From Rhizobium sp. LCM 4573 (GTDB taxonomy: Bacteria; Pseudomonadota; Alphaproteobacteria; Rhizobiales; Rhizobiaceae), in contig NZ_MDDW01000003.1 in assembly GCF_001854865.1 (NCBI RefSeq), forward strand, positions 67,713-74,176: a DNA stretch of 6,464 nucleotides. Direction: 5' to 3'. Below the pieces are notes generated by a model. The model searched no databases. It was given only the letters and a program-made list of their open reading frames with translations, and was not told the DNA's origin. Numbering within the stretch: the first letter of the stretch is position 1; each line of letters opens with the position of its first letter. The position numbers were made by a program, and so were the translations under genes. This document shows positions 1 through 5,716 of this stretch, piece by piece.

Positions 1-233
1 TCGGATGCTGCATCGACGAGTGGCTTTACATCGGTGTCAATGATGTGGTCCGGGTTCAACAGCCTGCGGGCAGCCAGTTCATAGAGTTCCACATCAACTC
101 CATTTGGGAGTTTGATCGCGATTACAAAGCTTGATGCAGACAGAAACGGACGGATGGCGCGTCTGATTAGCATCGTCGCAACAAGGGTCGCCAAGTTATG
201 CGGCGGCGTGGCCCGCGTTGGAAAATAGGTCAT
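1..233 (-). CDS. Partial unrecognised protein (N-terminal 77 residues), downstream of the TnsA-like gene
   Basis: This reading frame opens at an ATG at 233 and is still open at the window edge, so only the N-terminus is visible. A GAGG ribosome binding site lies 6 bases before the ATG and is nearly identical to the one used by the gene upstream. The protein begins MTYFPTRATPPHNLATLVAT, followed by a basic stretch (LIRRAIRPFL) and a beta-like segment (SFVIAIKLPNGVDVELYELA). I see no signal peptide, membrane helix or catalytic motif in this part. It starts only 39 bases after the stop of the TnsA-like gene on the same strand, so the two are probably co-transcribed and may work together. The start vaguely resembles the N-terminal region of some large AAA ATPases found in alphaproteobacterial islands, but no Walker motif is reached. 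Function unknown. That it is a real gene is fairly certain; its identity is not. Confidence 0.6.
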   Translation of the reverse strand, partial: MTYFPTRATPPHNLATLVATMLIRRAIRPFLSASSFVIAIKLPNGVDVELYELAARRLLNPDHIIDTDVKPLVDAAS

Positions 234-272
234 AATTTGCCTCGGTAATGATGGGTTTGACGACGAGCGGCC

Positions 273-887
273 TCAGGCTCGTATTCGTCTCACCATCGTT
301 TCCGGGCCGATAAGGTCTTCATCGAGCTCAACATCGACGAGTCCTTGGAGAATAAGGGAAGCGAGCGCTGCGATGGGCTGGGTTTCCCGAAGGACGCGGA
401 GGCAATCCGCAAATGAAAGTGGTCCGCTCTCGTCGAGGATGGCGAGAAGCCTTACCCGATCTCCCAACGGGACATTATGGCCGACATATCGAAGAAGATC
501 GACTGCATTCTTCAAACGGAAGCCATCGTAGATTTCCGATCTGTCGACCACACGATAGCGGTACGACAGTGAGGCGGCAGCTTCAGCAATAGTCACCGCG
601 TCTGCCGGCAGCTTACGGTCGAATGCATCAAGCATCCACCAGCCGCCGTCGGTGTCTTGCATGTGAAGGTCGGGCGTGTGGTCCCTTCGGTCCAAGGTCA
701 GCGGAGGTGGATTGCAGGACCAAGAGAGAATGTTTCGGTTTAGCTCCAGAATAGCGGAGAGGTCTCGGACGGCCTTCGAGCGGAACATGGGGCGTTCCGG
801 TCCCTTAACCGTCGTTCGGAAACTGGTGCGTTGAGGGGCTTCGATAATGCCGCGAAGCTTCGGCTGAGCATGATTTCGGGATGCCAT
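273..887 (-). CDS. TnsA-like protein (endonuclease-like fold plus winged helix), probably with a degenerate active site
   Basis: The protein has 204 residues from an ATG at 887, chosen because GAGG lies 6 bases upstream; the frame stays open to 938 without a comparable site. Residues 34-91 follow the layout of a TnsA N-terminal nuclease domain: a helix (FRSKAVRDLSAILELN), a Trp-containing strand, the motif HTPD (D73), a Gly-rich turn, and a strand ending LDAFD (86-90). TnsA-type PD-(D/E)xK enzymes have E/Q-x-K here. D73 and D87 are present but the Lys position is Phe, and the early Glu is not obvious, so cleavage activity is doubtful. Residues 143-202 look like the TnsA C-terminal winged helix, with GLVDVELDEDLIGPETMVRR resembling the final strands and DL...T.V pattern. 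TnsA proteins cut the 5' transposon ends together with TnsB in Tn7-like elements, but no TnsB is visible here. It may be a transposon remnant or a repurposed DNA-binding protein. The assignment rests on pattern recognition only. Confidence 0.55.
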   Translation of the reverse strand: MASRNHAQPKLRGIIEAPQRTSFRTTVKGPERPMFRSKAVRDLSAILELNRNILSWSCNPPPLTLDRRDHTPDLHMQDTDGGWWMLDAFDRKLPADAVTIAEAAASLSYRYRVVDRSEIYDGFRLKNAVDLLRYVGHNVPLGDRVRLLAILDESGPLSFADCLRVLRETQPIAALASLILQGLVDVELDEDLIGPETMVRRIRA

Positions 888-984
888 ACATGACCTCGAT
901 ACAAATAGTATGGGAACTTCCGCTCGCGCGGCCGTCACTCAACGTATTCGTATCGGAAACAGGGTGGCTTGGGTCATGGCGGAA

Positions 985-1013
985 CATATAGAGAACACTC
1001 GCCCGCGAGTCAA
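985..1013 (-). promoter_or_regulatory. Sigma70-type promoter for the TnsA-like operon
   Basis: On the minus strand the sequence has TTGACT (1013-1008), a spacer of exactly 17 bases, and TATATG (990-985), close to the TTGACA and TATAAT consensus. Transcription would start near 978, leaving a leader of about 90 bases before the TnsA-like ATG at 887. The spacer contains a perfect palindrome, listed separately. This is the best promoter match I found in the window. Confidence 0.6.
997..1010. promoter_or_regulatory. Palindrome in the promoter spacer, candidate operator
   Basis: ACTCGC and GCGAGT form a perfect 6-base inverted repeat around a CC centre. It covers the -35-proximal part of the spacer and the last three bases of the -35 hexamer of the minus-strand promoter. 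A protein bound here would block RNA polymerase. Which protein binds, if any, is unknown; the nearby PIN and HTH genes give no direct clue. Confidence 0.35.
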
Positions 1014-1032
1014 CTACCCTGTACGCCTTCAC

Positions 1033-1054
1033 GTAAATCAACTTGTTGGTTTAC
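1033..1054. promoter_or_regulatory. Large dyad between divergent genes, candidate operator
   Basis: GTAAATCAAC (1033-1042) and GTTGGTTTAC (1045-1054) form an inverted repeat with 10-base arms, 9 of 10 positions complementary, separated by TT. It is AT-rich within a GC-rich window. It lies 20 bases upstream of the -35 box of the minus-strand promoter and about 60 bases before the PIN gene start, a typical place for a dimeric repressor site controlling one or both divergent genes. I see no clear plus-strand -35/-10 pair beside it. Confidence 0.45.
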
Positions 1055-1081
1055 ATCGTATTAACCACAAGCGGCGACCGT

Positions 1082-1102
1082 GTCCGCCAAAATTCAGCGG
1101 AC
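1082..1102 (+). promoter_or_regulatory. Short inverted repeat just before the PIN start codon
   Basis: GTCCGC (1082-1087) and GCGGAC (1097-1102) are exact reverse complements separated by 9 bases. An overlapping alternative pair is GCCAA (1086-1090) with TTGGC (1104-1108). In mRNA either hairpin would sit within about 25 bases of the ATG at 1113, where no strong ribosome binding site is visible, so it could limit translation. Arms this short can occur by chance. Confidence 0.25.
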
Positions 1103-1112
1103 GTTGGCAAGC

Positions 1113-1652
1113 ATGGCTACCGATATTTTCCTGCTCGACACCAACATACTTAGTGAATCTAGCAAGCCTCGACCCCATCCCATCGTATCTGCGTGGCTTC
1201 GGCAGCAGAGGCGCGTCGCCATTCCGTTTGCGGTCATCCTGGAAGTAGAAACCGGGATAGCAGATAAGCATCGATCTAACCCGGAGAAAGCTGAGGAGCT
1301 TCGACGGTGGATGGATGAACTACTGGAAACCGACTTCGAGTACCCGGCTGCAACACCCGAGGTCGCCCGGATTTTAGGAAAAATGCTTTGTTGCAGGCCG
1401 CTGACTCATCTGTGGCTGGTGAACGAGCGTGCAAACAAGAAGAAACCAGGCCAGGACCTTTTCATAGCGGCAACGTCAATCGTCTACGATATGCCCATCG
1501 CAACATTGAACGTCAGGGATTTCGAAACCGTCGACCGCATCTTCCCTCTTCCAGGGGTCTATAATCCAGCGAAAGGCACATGGGCGATACCAAGATTGCG
1601 ATGCGATAATGAGGACGAGATGATCGAAACCGCACCTGTCATGGTTGCCTGA
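1113..1652 (+). CDS. PIN-domain ribonuclease of the FitB/VapC type, apparently without its own antitoxin
   Basis: This 179-residue protein is probably an Mg-dependent single-strand RNA endonuclease of the VapC/FitB toxin family. It starts MATDIFLLDTNILSESSKPR, the typical first strand and helix. The four acidic positions expected of an active PIN domain are present: D9 (LLDTN), E44 (VILEVETGI), D115 (KKPGQDLFIAATS) and D136 (NVRDF). A C-terminal extension of about 35 residues after the LPGVYNPAKGTW motif makes it longer than usual toxins of about 140 residues. I chose the ATG at 1113 because it gives the canonical family N-terminus; an in-frame GTG at 1080 would add 11 residues, and neither has a strong ribosome binding site. 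No RHH, AbrB or Phd antitoxin gene lies directly upstream or downstream on its strand. The nearest antitoxin is the Phd gene at 2821-3003 on the other strand. It could be a solitary PIN protein or a toxin that has lost its partner. Confidence 0.85.
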   Translation: MATDIFLLDTNILSESSKPRPHPIVSAWLRQQRRVAIPFAVILEVETGIADKHRSNPEKAEELRRWMDELLETDFEYPAATPEVARILGKMLCCRPLTHLWLVNERANKKKPGQDLFIAATSIVYDMPIATLNVRDFETVDRIFPLPGVYNPAKGTWAIPRLRCDNEDEMIETAPVMVA

Positions 1653-1696
1653 CAAAGTAGCCTCCCCCGCCGACTTGAATTCTGCCGCTGATCGCA

Positions 1697-1732
1697 CGAA
1701 GGGCGCTCGATCCCTTCGGAGAGCGCCCTTCG
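1697..1732. terminator. Strong hairpin between convergent genes, probable bidirectional terminator
   Basis: CGAAGGGCGCTC (1697-1708) is perfectly complementary to 1721-1732, giving a 12-base-pair GC-rich stem. Within the 12-base loop, TCC and GGA can pair again around CTTC. It lies 44 bases after the PIN stop and 93 bases beyond the stop of the convergent HTH regulator, the right place to separate the two transcripts. Neither side has the run of T expected of a classic intrinsic terminator, so it may act as a weak terminator or an mRNA 3'-end stabiliser. Confidence 0.5.
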
Positions 1733-1825
1733 ATTAACCCGGACGGCATCGCGCGCGACTAGCTCACTGCGGCAAGCCATCTATGACGGGTGATGGCCTC
1801 TAAGTGTGATGTACCGGCTCATTTT

Positions 1826-2599
1826 TCAAGAGCTCCGGATGATCGAGCTGATGTCACCGAACGACATATCCGACAGCACTACGCTTCGTCGATCGACGAA
1901 AACACAATCACGCTTGATCGCGCCGGGATCGGTCAGTTTCGGAGTGATGGAGAGGATAGCGACCTTCCAGTCAGGAAGATTCGGCTGGGGAGCATGCATG
2001 ACGCCCACGAGGACGGTCAGACCGCGGCGCTCCATTTCGGCCACAGACGTCAAAATGTCGTTGTAGAGCTTACGACGCCCCGGCAGTTCCTCGCCGTCTA
2101 AGTGAAATTCGCCCGCCAACGAGAAGGAAGCGAAGTCGAGCCACTCGACGAGATTTGCGATGTCCTGATCGTAGGCGTCGGGAACGTCAGGTCGGTGCAC
2201 CAGGAAGGCCTGACAATTTATCGCCTCCCTGACCGCCCGATGCGTTTTCATGGGTGCGACCGAGACCTCTTCGAGATTGGCGAGGGTATCGAGCGTCTCC
2301 CCTGCTACCTGTTCCGGCCCAAGCGGAATACGGGGTGCGTAAAACGCTCCTTTGTCGTAGCCAAGCGCAAGTGCGATCCTATCGAGAGCTTCTTCGCCGA
2401 CTTTCTCCCCCCGCTCCACTCTCTCGACAGTCGAAATTGATACACAGGCAAAATCTGCCAGCGTCGAGACCTTCCAGTTCCTCAGGGTGCGTGCCCATCT
2501 CACGATAAAGGCCACCAACTCGACAGGTGGTGGTGTCGGAACGTCTGTCCTCCGTTCCGAGGACCTTGCTATTTTCTCGAGTATCTTCTTTGCGTTCAT
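1826..2599 (-). CDS. XRE-type helix-turn-helix regulator with an uncharacterised C-terminal domain
   Basis: This is a probable DNA-binding transcription regulator of 257 residues. Residues about 28-81 form a Cro/C1-type HTH: an R-x-L-R-N-W helix, the helix pair STLADFACVSISTVERVERG (45-64) with the second helix as recognition helix, and the closing LDRIALALGY. The segment of about 170 residues after it has no motif I recognise. It contains a QAFLVHRP strand, an acidic region (WLDFASFSLAGEFHLDGEEL) and a VEW-rich alpha/beta pattern, and may bind a ligand or oligomerise. The start at 2599 is set by AAAGGAG 8 bases upstream; an ATG at 2626 in the same frame lies upstream of that site. The gene follows the Phd antitoxin and toxin remnant on the same strand and is convergent with the PIN gene. 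It may regulate its own operon or the divergent mcrBC, but no operator could be assigned. Confidence 0.8.
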   Translation of the reverse strand: MNAKKILEKIARSSERRTDVPTPPPVELVAFIVRWARTLRNWKVSTLADFACVSISTVERVERGEKVGEEALDRIALALGYDKGAFYAPRIPLGPEQVAGETLDTLANLEEVSVAPMKTHRAVREAINCQAFLVHRPDVPDAYDQDIANLVEWLDFASFSLAGEFHLDGEELPGRRKLYNDILTSVAEMERRGLTVLVGVMHAPQPNLPDWKVAILSITPKLTDPGAIKRDCVFVDRRSVVLSDMSFGDISSIIRSS

Positions 2600-2607
2600 C
2601 GAGCATT

Positions 2608-2614
2608 CTCCTTT
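2608..2614 (-). promoter_or_regulatory. Ribosome binding site that fixes the HTH regulator start
   Basis: On the minus strand AAAGGAG stands 8 bases before the ATG at 2599. It is the strongest Shine-Dalgarno match in this part of the window and argues against the upstream in-frame ATG at 2626, which would place this site inside the coding region. Confidence 0.7.
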
Positions 2615-2648
2615 CGATGTTCGCAAGATGGTTCAGGATAGCGCGGAA

Positions 2649-2806
2649 TTAGAGAGCGAAAAATCCTTCAGTGGCGACAGCCAGATCGGCGTTCCGACAA
2701 TCACTGGAGTTCATCCAGCGCAAAATGGCCGCAACGTCGCGATCAGGCTGGGGGACACGCGTTTGACGTCGACCGGACAGTGAACTGACCCGCAGAGAAT
2801 TAGCAA
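2649..2806 (-). pseudogene. Remnant of a FitB-type PIN toxin (frameshifted and truncated)
   Basis: Directly after the Phd antitoxin stop, where a PIN toxin normally begins, a GGAGG is followed by TTG CTA ATT CTC, reading L-L-I-L-C-G-S-V. This resembles the FitB start (L-I-L-D-T-N-V) with the catalytic Asp changed. After a shift to another frame the text reads RVPQPDRDVAAILRWMNSSD and then LAVATEG, matching the family pattern P-x-P-x-x-x-V-x-x-W-L followed by the L-S-V-x-T-x-G-E strand. A stop follows at 2649. Only about the first third of a toxin of roughly 140 residues is left, and 50 bases later the HTH regulator begins. I infer a toxin inactivated by frameshift and 3' deletion. The match is by eye and fairly short, so chance resemblance cannot be excluded. 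Confidence 0.42.
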
Positions 2807-2820
2807 TCTCCTCCGCGCTA

Positions 2821-3003
2821 CTACTGGTTGTTCGGACCGCCCCGCGCGAGGAACTCTCCCGCCCGCTCTTTCTCTGAAATAGAGACAAATCGAATTTCAA
2901 ACGATCCGTCAACGTCGCGGATAGTTTGCGGATTCCCGGCTTTGGCGTTGTCGAGAACCTCCCGGATTCGACGTTCACCTTCGACCCTGCTCCACTCATG
3001 CAT
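2821..3003 (-). CDS. Phd/YefM-family antitoxin
   Basis: This small acidic-basic protein of 60 residues has the Phd/YefM layout. W4 and the helix SRVEGERRIREVLDNAKAG (5-23) correspond to the W-x-x-x-E-A-K-x-x-F-S-E-V-V-D-x-A helix. N24-P25-Q26-T27-I28 matches the conserved G-P-Q-x-I/V turn, and the following strand pair (FEIRFVS) matches the pattern before the flexible tail. Such antitoxins bind DNA as dimers through this N-terminal part and neutralise a toxin with the C-terminal tail. I chose the ATG at 3003, with GGA 7 bases upstream; an in-frame TTG lies at 3015. The C-terminus (ARGGPNNQ) is short. This Trp-type subfamily usually precedes a FitB-like PIN toxin, and only a broken remnant of one is visible downstream. 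The antitoxin may now act as an orphan autoregulator, or protect against related PIN toxins such as the one at 1113-1652. Confidence 0.72.
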   Translation of the reverse strand: MHEWSRVEGERRIREVLDNAKAGNPQTIRDVDGSFEIRFVSISEKERAGEFLARGGPNNQ

Positions 3004-3355
3004 GCGACGTTCCAAGATCGAGACCCTCGTTTTTGCTCATCGATTGTAGTGCGTTGAACAGCGAGAGAAAAGAAGACCTCGACGCAAATCTATCCACGCT
3101 GCTGAAATCATAAGTTACTATCGCGGCATGCCGGGAGATGCGCTCAAAAGCAAGTGGCATAGGCGTCTTGCGGTGACGAACGTGAAAAAAGCAGCTTAAG
3201 AAATCCCAAGCCGAGTGCAAACCTCCGCAGCGGTAATCTGGAATTTGGCCAACGGCGTTCATGTAGCTCCCAGTCGTGCTCTCCAGTCCGACCCTGCCAC
3301 ATTCTTCAGCTCTAGCAGCAACGGGATAGAATCGACACACTTCAAGTGCGCTCAT
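2996..3355 (-). CDS. Doubtful hypothetical protein overlapping the antitoxin start
   Basis: An open frame of 119 codons begins at an ATG at 3355. It ends in a TGA overlapping the antitoxin start region by 8 bases, which would suit an operon. Against it, third codon positions show little of the G/C preference seen in the neighbouring genes. The GAGG before the ATG is only one base away, and the protein (with FLSCFFHVRHRK in the middle and FLSLFNALQSMSKNEG near the end) matches no family I know. It contains no clear domain, signal or membrane helix. If it is not real, 3004-3391 is a non-coding region of nearly 400 bases that must hold the promoters of both the antitoxin and mcrBC. Confidence 0.25.
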   Translation of the reverse strand: MSALEVCRFYPVAARAEECGRVGLESTTGSYMNAVGQIPDYRCGGLHSAWDFLSCFFHVRHRKTPMPLAFERISRHAAIVTYDFSSVDRFASRSSFLSLFNALQSMSKNEGLDLGTSHA

Positions 3356-3391
3356 TCCTCAAAGTCGCTCAATGTGTACCAAAGTTCATAG

Positions 3392-5716
3392 ATGGTTCCT
3401 AAGGTTCAGGCTCAATCGAAAATAAACTTGTTCACGGAATTATCCTCCCGCCGCTTTAGCGGGAAGGTCGCCGACATCGCCTGGCGCGATAGCATTTGCA
3501 TAACGAAAGGACATCAAGTGGCTGCAAGCAGACTCGACGGAGCTGGTGAACGGGCTTGCTGGTTTGTGGGAGCGACCTACAGCGATCGAAATGATGATCA
3601 ATTATCGAGGTTTCTGGCAGAAGGGATATGGGTTAACGGCTACAGAGATAAGTACTTGGATGCTGTACGCTCGATTCAGCCCGGCGACCGCATAGCGATC
3701 AAGGCCGCTTACACACGGAAGAAGAATCTTCCTTTCGACAACAAGGGCCATACCGTCTCCACGATGGCGGTGAAGGCCATAGGCGTGGTGGTAGAAAACT
3801 TCGGTGACGGGCGCACCCTCAAGGTTGACTGGACCCCAGTTGATCCTCCGCGTGAGTGGTACTTCTACACGAACCGGGCAACCGTCTGGCGTGTCCTTCC
3901 AGGGAATCTGAACTCAGACGACCTAATCCGCTTCGCTTTCGCCGGAGATAAACAGGACCTCGATCGTTTCCGGAACGCCCCTCACTGGCGGGATCGTTTC
4001 GGCGACCAGCCCCGCCATTTCATTTGGACGGACTTCTATGAGGCCGTGGCGGACGGCCTCCTGAAATTCAGGACCCGTCGGGACGAACTTATAGCTGGAA
4101 TCTACGAGATCGAGGGTCGCCTCGACGGGTTTTCTATCGCTCCCGACCTCTACGAGGACGGGTCGCGGGGGCCACTCCGGGACATTTGCCCGTTCACTGT
4201 AATAGGCATGTTCAATAGGGGCATTACGGAAGCGAACAGAAAAAGTATAGCGGGGGAGCTCGCGCGGCTCTTAGGTGTCACTGTCCCGGTGCCTCCAGGT
4301 TTCGAGGGGATACCACTCCTGAGCAACATGAGGTCATGGTTCTTCGCGTTCGAGCGTGATCGGGGAGCGGACGACATCGAAGCTCTCTGGGACGTCTTCG
4401 CGGCCGCAATCGCCCTGGCCGATTCCGAAGCACCCGAGGAAAAGGAAGCCTTCCAGCGTTCGTACGACGTCGCCCTGTCACATCACGGTGTCGGCTGGAA
4501 TCTGAGCATTGGGTGCTACTGGATACGCCCGTGGAGTTTCGTCTCACTCGACGAACGTTCGAGAACGTACATTAAGGCCAAGCTCGGTATTACGGTAGGG
4601 TCATCCGGCACCGGCGGCAGATGCAATGCCGAGGAGTACGTCGGTCTTCTTGATGCGGTCAAAACCAGGTTTCTGGAAGACGCCTATCCCGTGCATTCGT
4701 TTCCCGAGCTGTCGTTGGCTGCTTTCGGATATACTGGGGAGCTCTCGGGAGACGTAGTCGATGGAGAACCGGAAGGAGCGGAACCTGCGGACACATCTCA
4801 GTCCTCGGCTGGCTCACCTATCAAGCCCTACTCGATCGACCAGATACTCGAGGAAGGTTGCTTCATGCAGCGCCAAAGGCTTGAGGCAATCCTCGACCGG
4901 CTGGAGAAAAAACAGAACGTCATCCTCCAGGGGCCACCCGGGACCGGCAAGAGCTGGCTTGCGAAGCGATTGGCCTACGCGATGGTCGGTCAGATCGACG
5001 AACGGAAAGTGCGCCCTGTGCAATTCCATCCGAACCTCTCATACGAAGATTTCGTGCGGGGTTGGAGACCGTCCGGAGACGGCCGTCTCACTCTCGTCGA
5101 TGGTCCCTTCATGGAGATGATAAGAGCGGCCAACAACGATTCCGAAGGTCGCTACGTCGTGGTCATCGAGGAAATCAACCGTGGAAATCCCGCCCAGATT
5201 CTCGGCGAGATGCTGACGTTAATGGAAGCGGACAAGCGAACCCCCAGTGAAGGACTTGAGCTCTCATACCGGAGGTGGGAGGGGGAGCGAGTGAGTGTCC
5301 CCAAAAATCTTTTCGTCATCGGCACAATGAACGTAGCTGACCGATCGCTGGCGCTCGTTGATCTGGCACTCCGAAGGCGTTTCGCCTTCATCGACCTCGA
5401 GCCAACGTTCGGCGACCGCTGGCGAGACTGGGTCAAAGCGACCCACGGGTTCTCCAATGACTTCCTGGCCGAGATCGAGCTTCGGATCGAACGGCTAAAC
5501 GCTGCGATTGAGGCATTCCCAGGACTTGGACCACAGTTCCGAATAGGTCACAGCTTCCTTACGCCTCCAACCGACGCCAAGATTTCAAGGCCCGCGGACT
5601 GGTTCCGGCAGGTTGTGGAAACGGAGATCGGCCCGCTACTTGAAGAGTACTGGTACGACACGCGCGACATGGCTCGCGAGCAGATAAAGCTTCTGGCGTC
5701 GGCGCAACTACCGTGA
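3392..5716 (+). CDS. mcrB: McrB-type GTP-dependent AAA+ subunit of a modification-dependent restriction system, with EVE/PUA-like N-terminal domain
   Basis: This is the specificity and motor subunit of a type IV McrBC-like system. At 774 residues it is much longer than E. coli McrB (about 460). Residues 56-172 (from CWFVGATYSDRNDDQ to the Trp-rich DPPREWYFYT and VWRVLPGN) look like an EVE/PUA-like reader domain, a fold known to bind modified bases. Residues about 205-455 form a second region seen in long McrB homologues (FTVIGMFNRGITEANRK, LRSWFFAFERD-like), followed by an acidic linker. The AAA+ domain spans about 485-745: Walker A GPPGTGKS (514-521), Walker B VVVIEE (589-594), the McrB signature MNVADRSL (646-653, usually MNTADRSL), and LRRRF (660-664), which holds Arg-finger candidates. 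The ATG at 3392 lacks a ribosome binding site; the GTG at 3518 (residue 43) has a good one and still leaves the reader domain whole. mcrC follows with a 4-base overlap. Confidence 0.92.
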   Translation: MVPKVQAQSKINLFTELSSRRFSGKVADIAWRDSICITKGHQVAASRLDGAGERACWFVGATYSDRNDDQLSRFLAEGIWVNGYRDKYLDAVRSIQPGDRIAIKAAYTRKKNLPFDNKGHTVSTMAVKAIGVVVENFGDGRTLKVDWTPVDPPREWYFYTNRATVWRVLPGNLNSDDLIRFAFAGDKQDLDRFRNAPHWRDRFGDQPRHFIWTDFYEAVADGLLKFRTRRDELIAGIYEIEGRLDGFSIAPDLYEDGSRGPLRDICPFTVIGMFNRGITEANRKSIAGELARLLGVTVPVPPGFEGIPLLSNMRSWFFAFERDRGADDIEALWDVFAAAIALADSEAPEEKEAFQRSYDVALSHHGVGWNLSIGCYWIRPWSFVSLDERSRTYIKAKLGITVGSSGTGGRCNAEEYVGLLDAVKTRFLEDAYPVHSFPELSLAAFGYTGELSGDVVDGEPEGAEPADTSQSSAGSPIKPYSIDQILEEGCFMQRQRLEAILDRLEKKQNVILQGPPGTGKSWLAKRLAYAMVGQIDERKVRPVQFHPNLSYEDFVRGWRPSGDGRLTLVDGPFMEMIRAANNDSEGRYVVVIEEINRGNPAQILGEMLTLMEADKRTPSEGLELSYRRWEGERVSVPKNLFVIGTMNVADRSLALVDLALRRRFAFIDLEPTFGDRWRDWVKATHGFSNDFLAEIELRIERLNAAIEAFPGLGPQFRIGHSFLTPPTDAKISRPADWFRQVVETEIGPLLEEYWYDTRDMAREQIKLLASAQLP
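3506..3511 (+). promoter_or_regulatory. Ribosome binding site supporting an alternative GTG start of mcrB
   Basis: AAAGGA lies 6 bases before an in-frame GTG at 3518, near-ideal spacing, whereas the ATG at 3392 has no comparable site. The shorter product would have 732 residues and begin 13 residues before the conserved CWFVGA segment, so translation may actually begin here. Confidence 0.45.

Noticed and set aside
939..977. Twelve-codon minus-strand ORF just after the predicted transcription start of the TnsA-like operon, as a leader peptide
   Set aside because: It has no ribosome binding site, no attenuator-like repeated codons and no adjacent terminator structure.
910..1248. Plus-strand open frame that could be read as an antitoxin upstream of the PIN gene
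   Set aside because: It runs far into the PIN gene in another frame, has no antitoxin-like motif and no family resemblance; a true antitoxin gene would end near the toxin start.
1790..2508. Several plus-strand open frames antisense to the HTH regulator
   Set aside because: They lie opposite a well-supported gene, have no domain resemblance, and fit the usual antisense shadow of a GC-rich coding region.
2649..2999. The whole minus-strand open frame as one 116-residue protein
   Set aside because: Its first half is the Phd antitoxin gene read in another frame; only the last third resembles a protein family, which fits a toxin remnant better than a gene.
3308..3335. TTCAGC-16-TAGAAT as a plus-strand mcrBC promoter
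   Set aside because: The -35 match is poor and nothing else supports it; many similar weak pairs occur by chance.
4150..5457. Minus- and plus-strand open frames of 60-119 codons within mcrB
   Set aside because: They are Arg/Ser/Pro-rich low-complexity translations overlapping strong AAA+ and reader-domain coding sequence.
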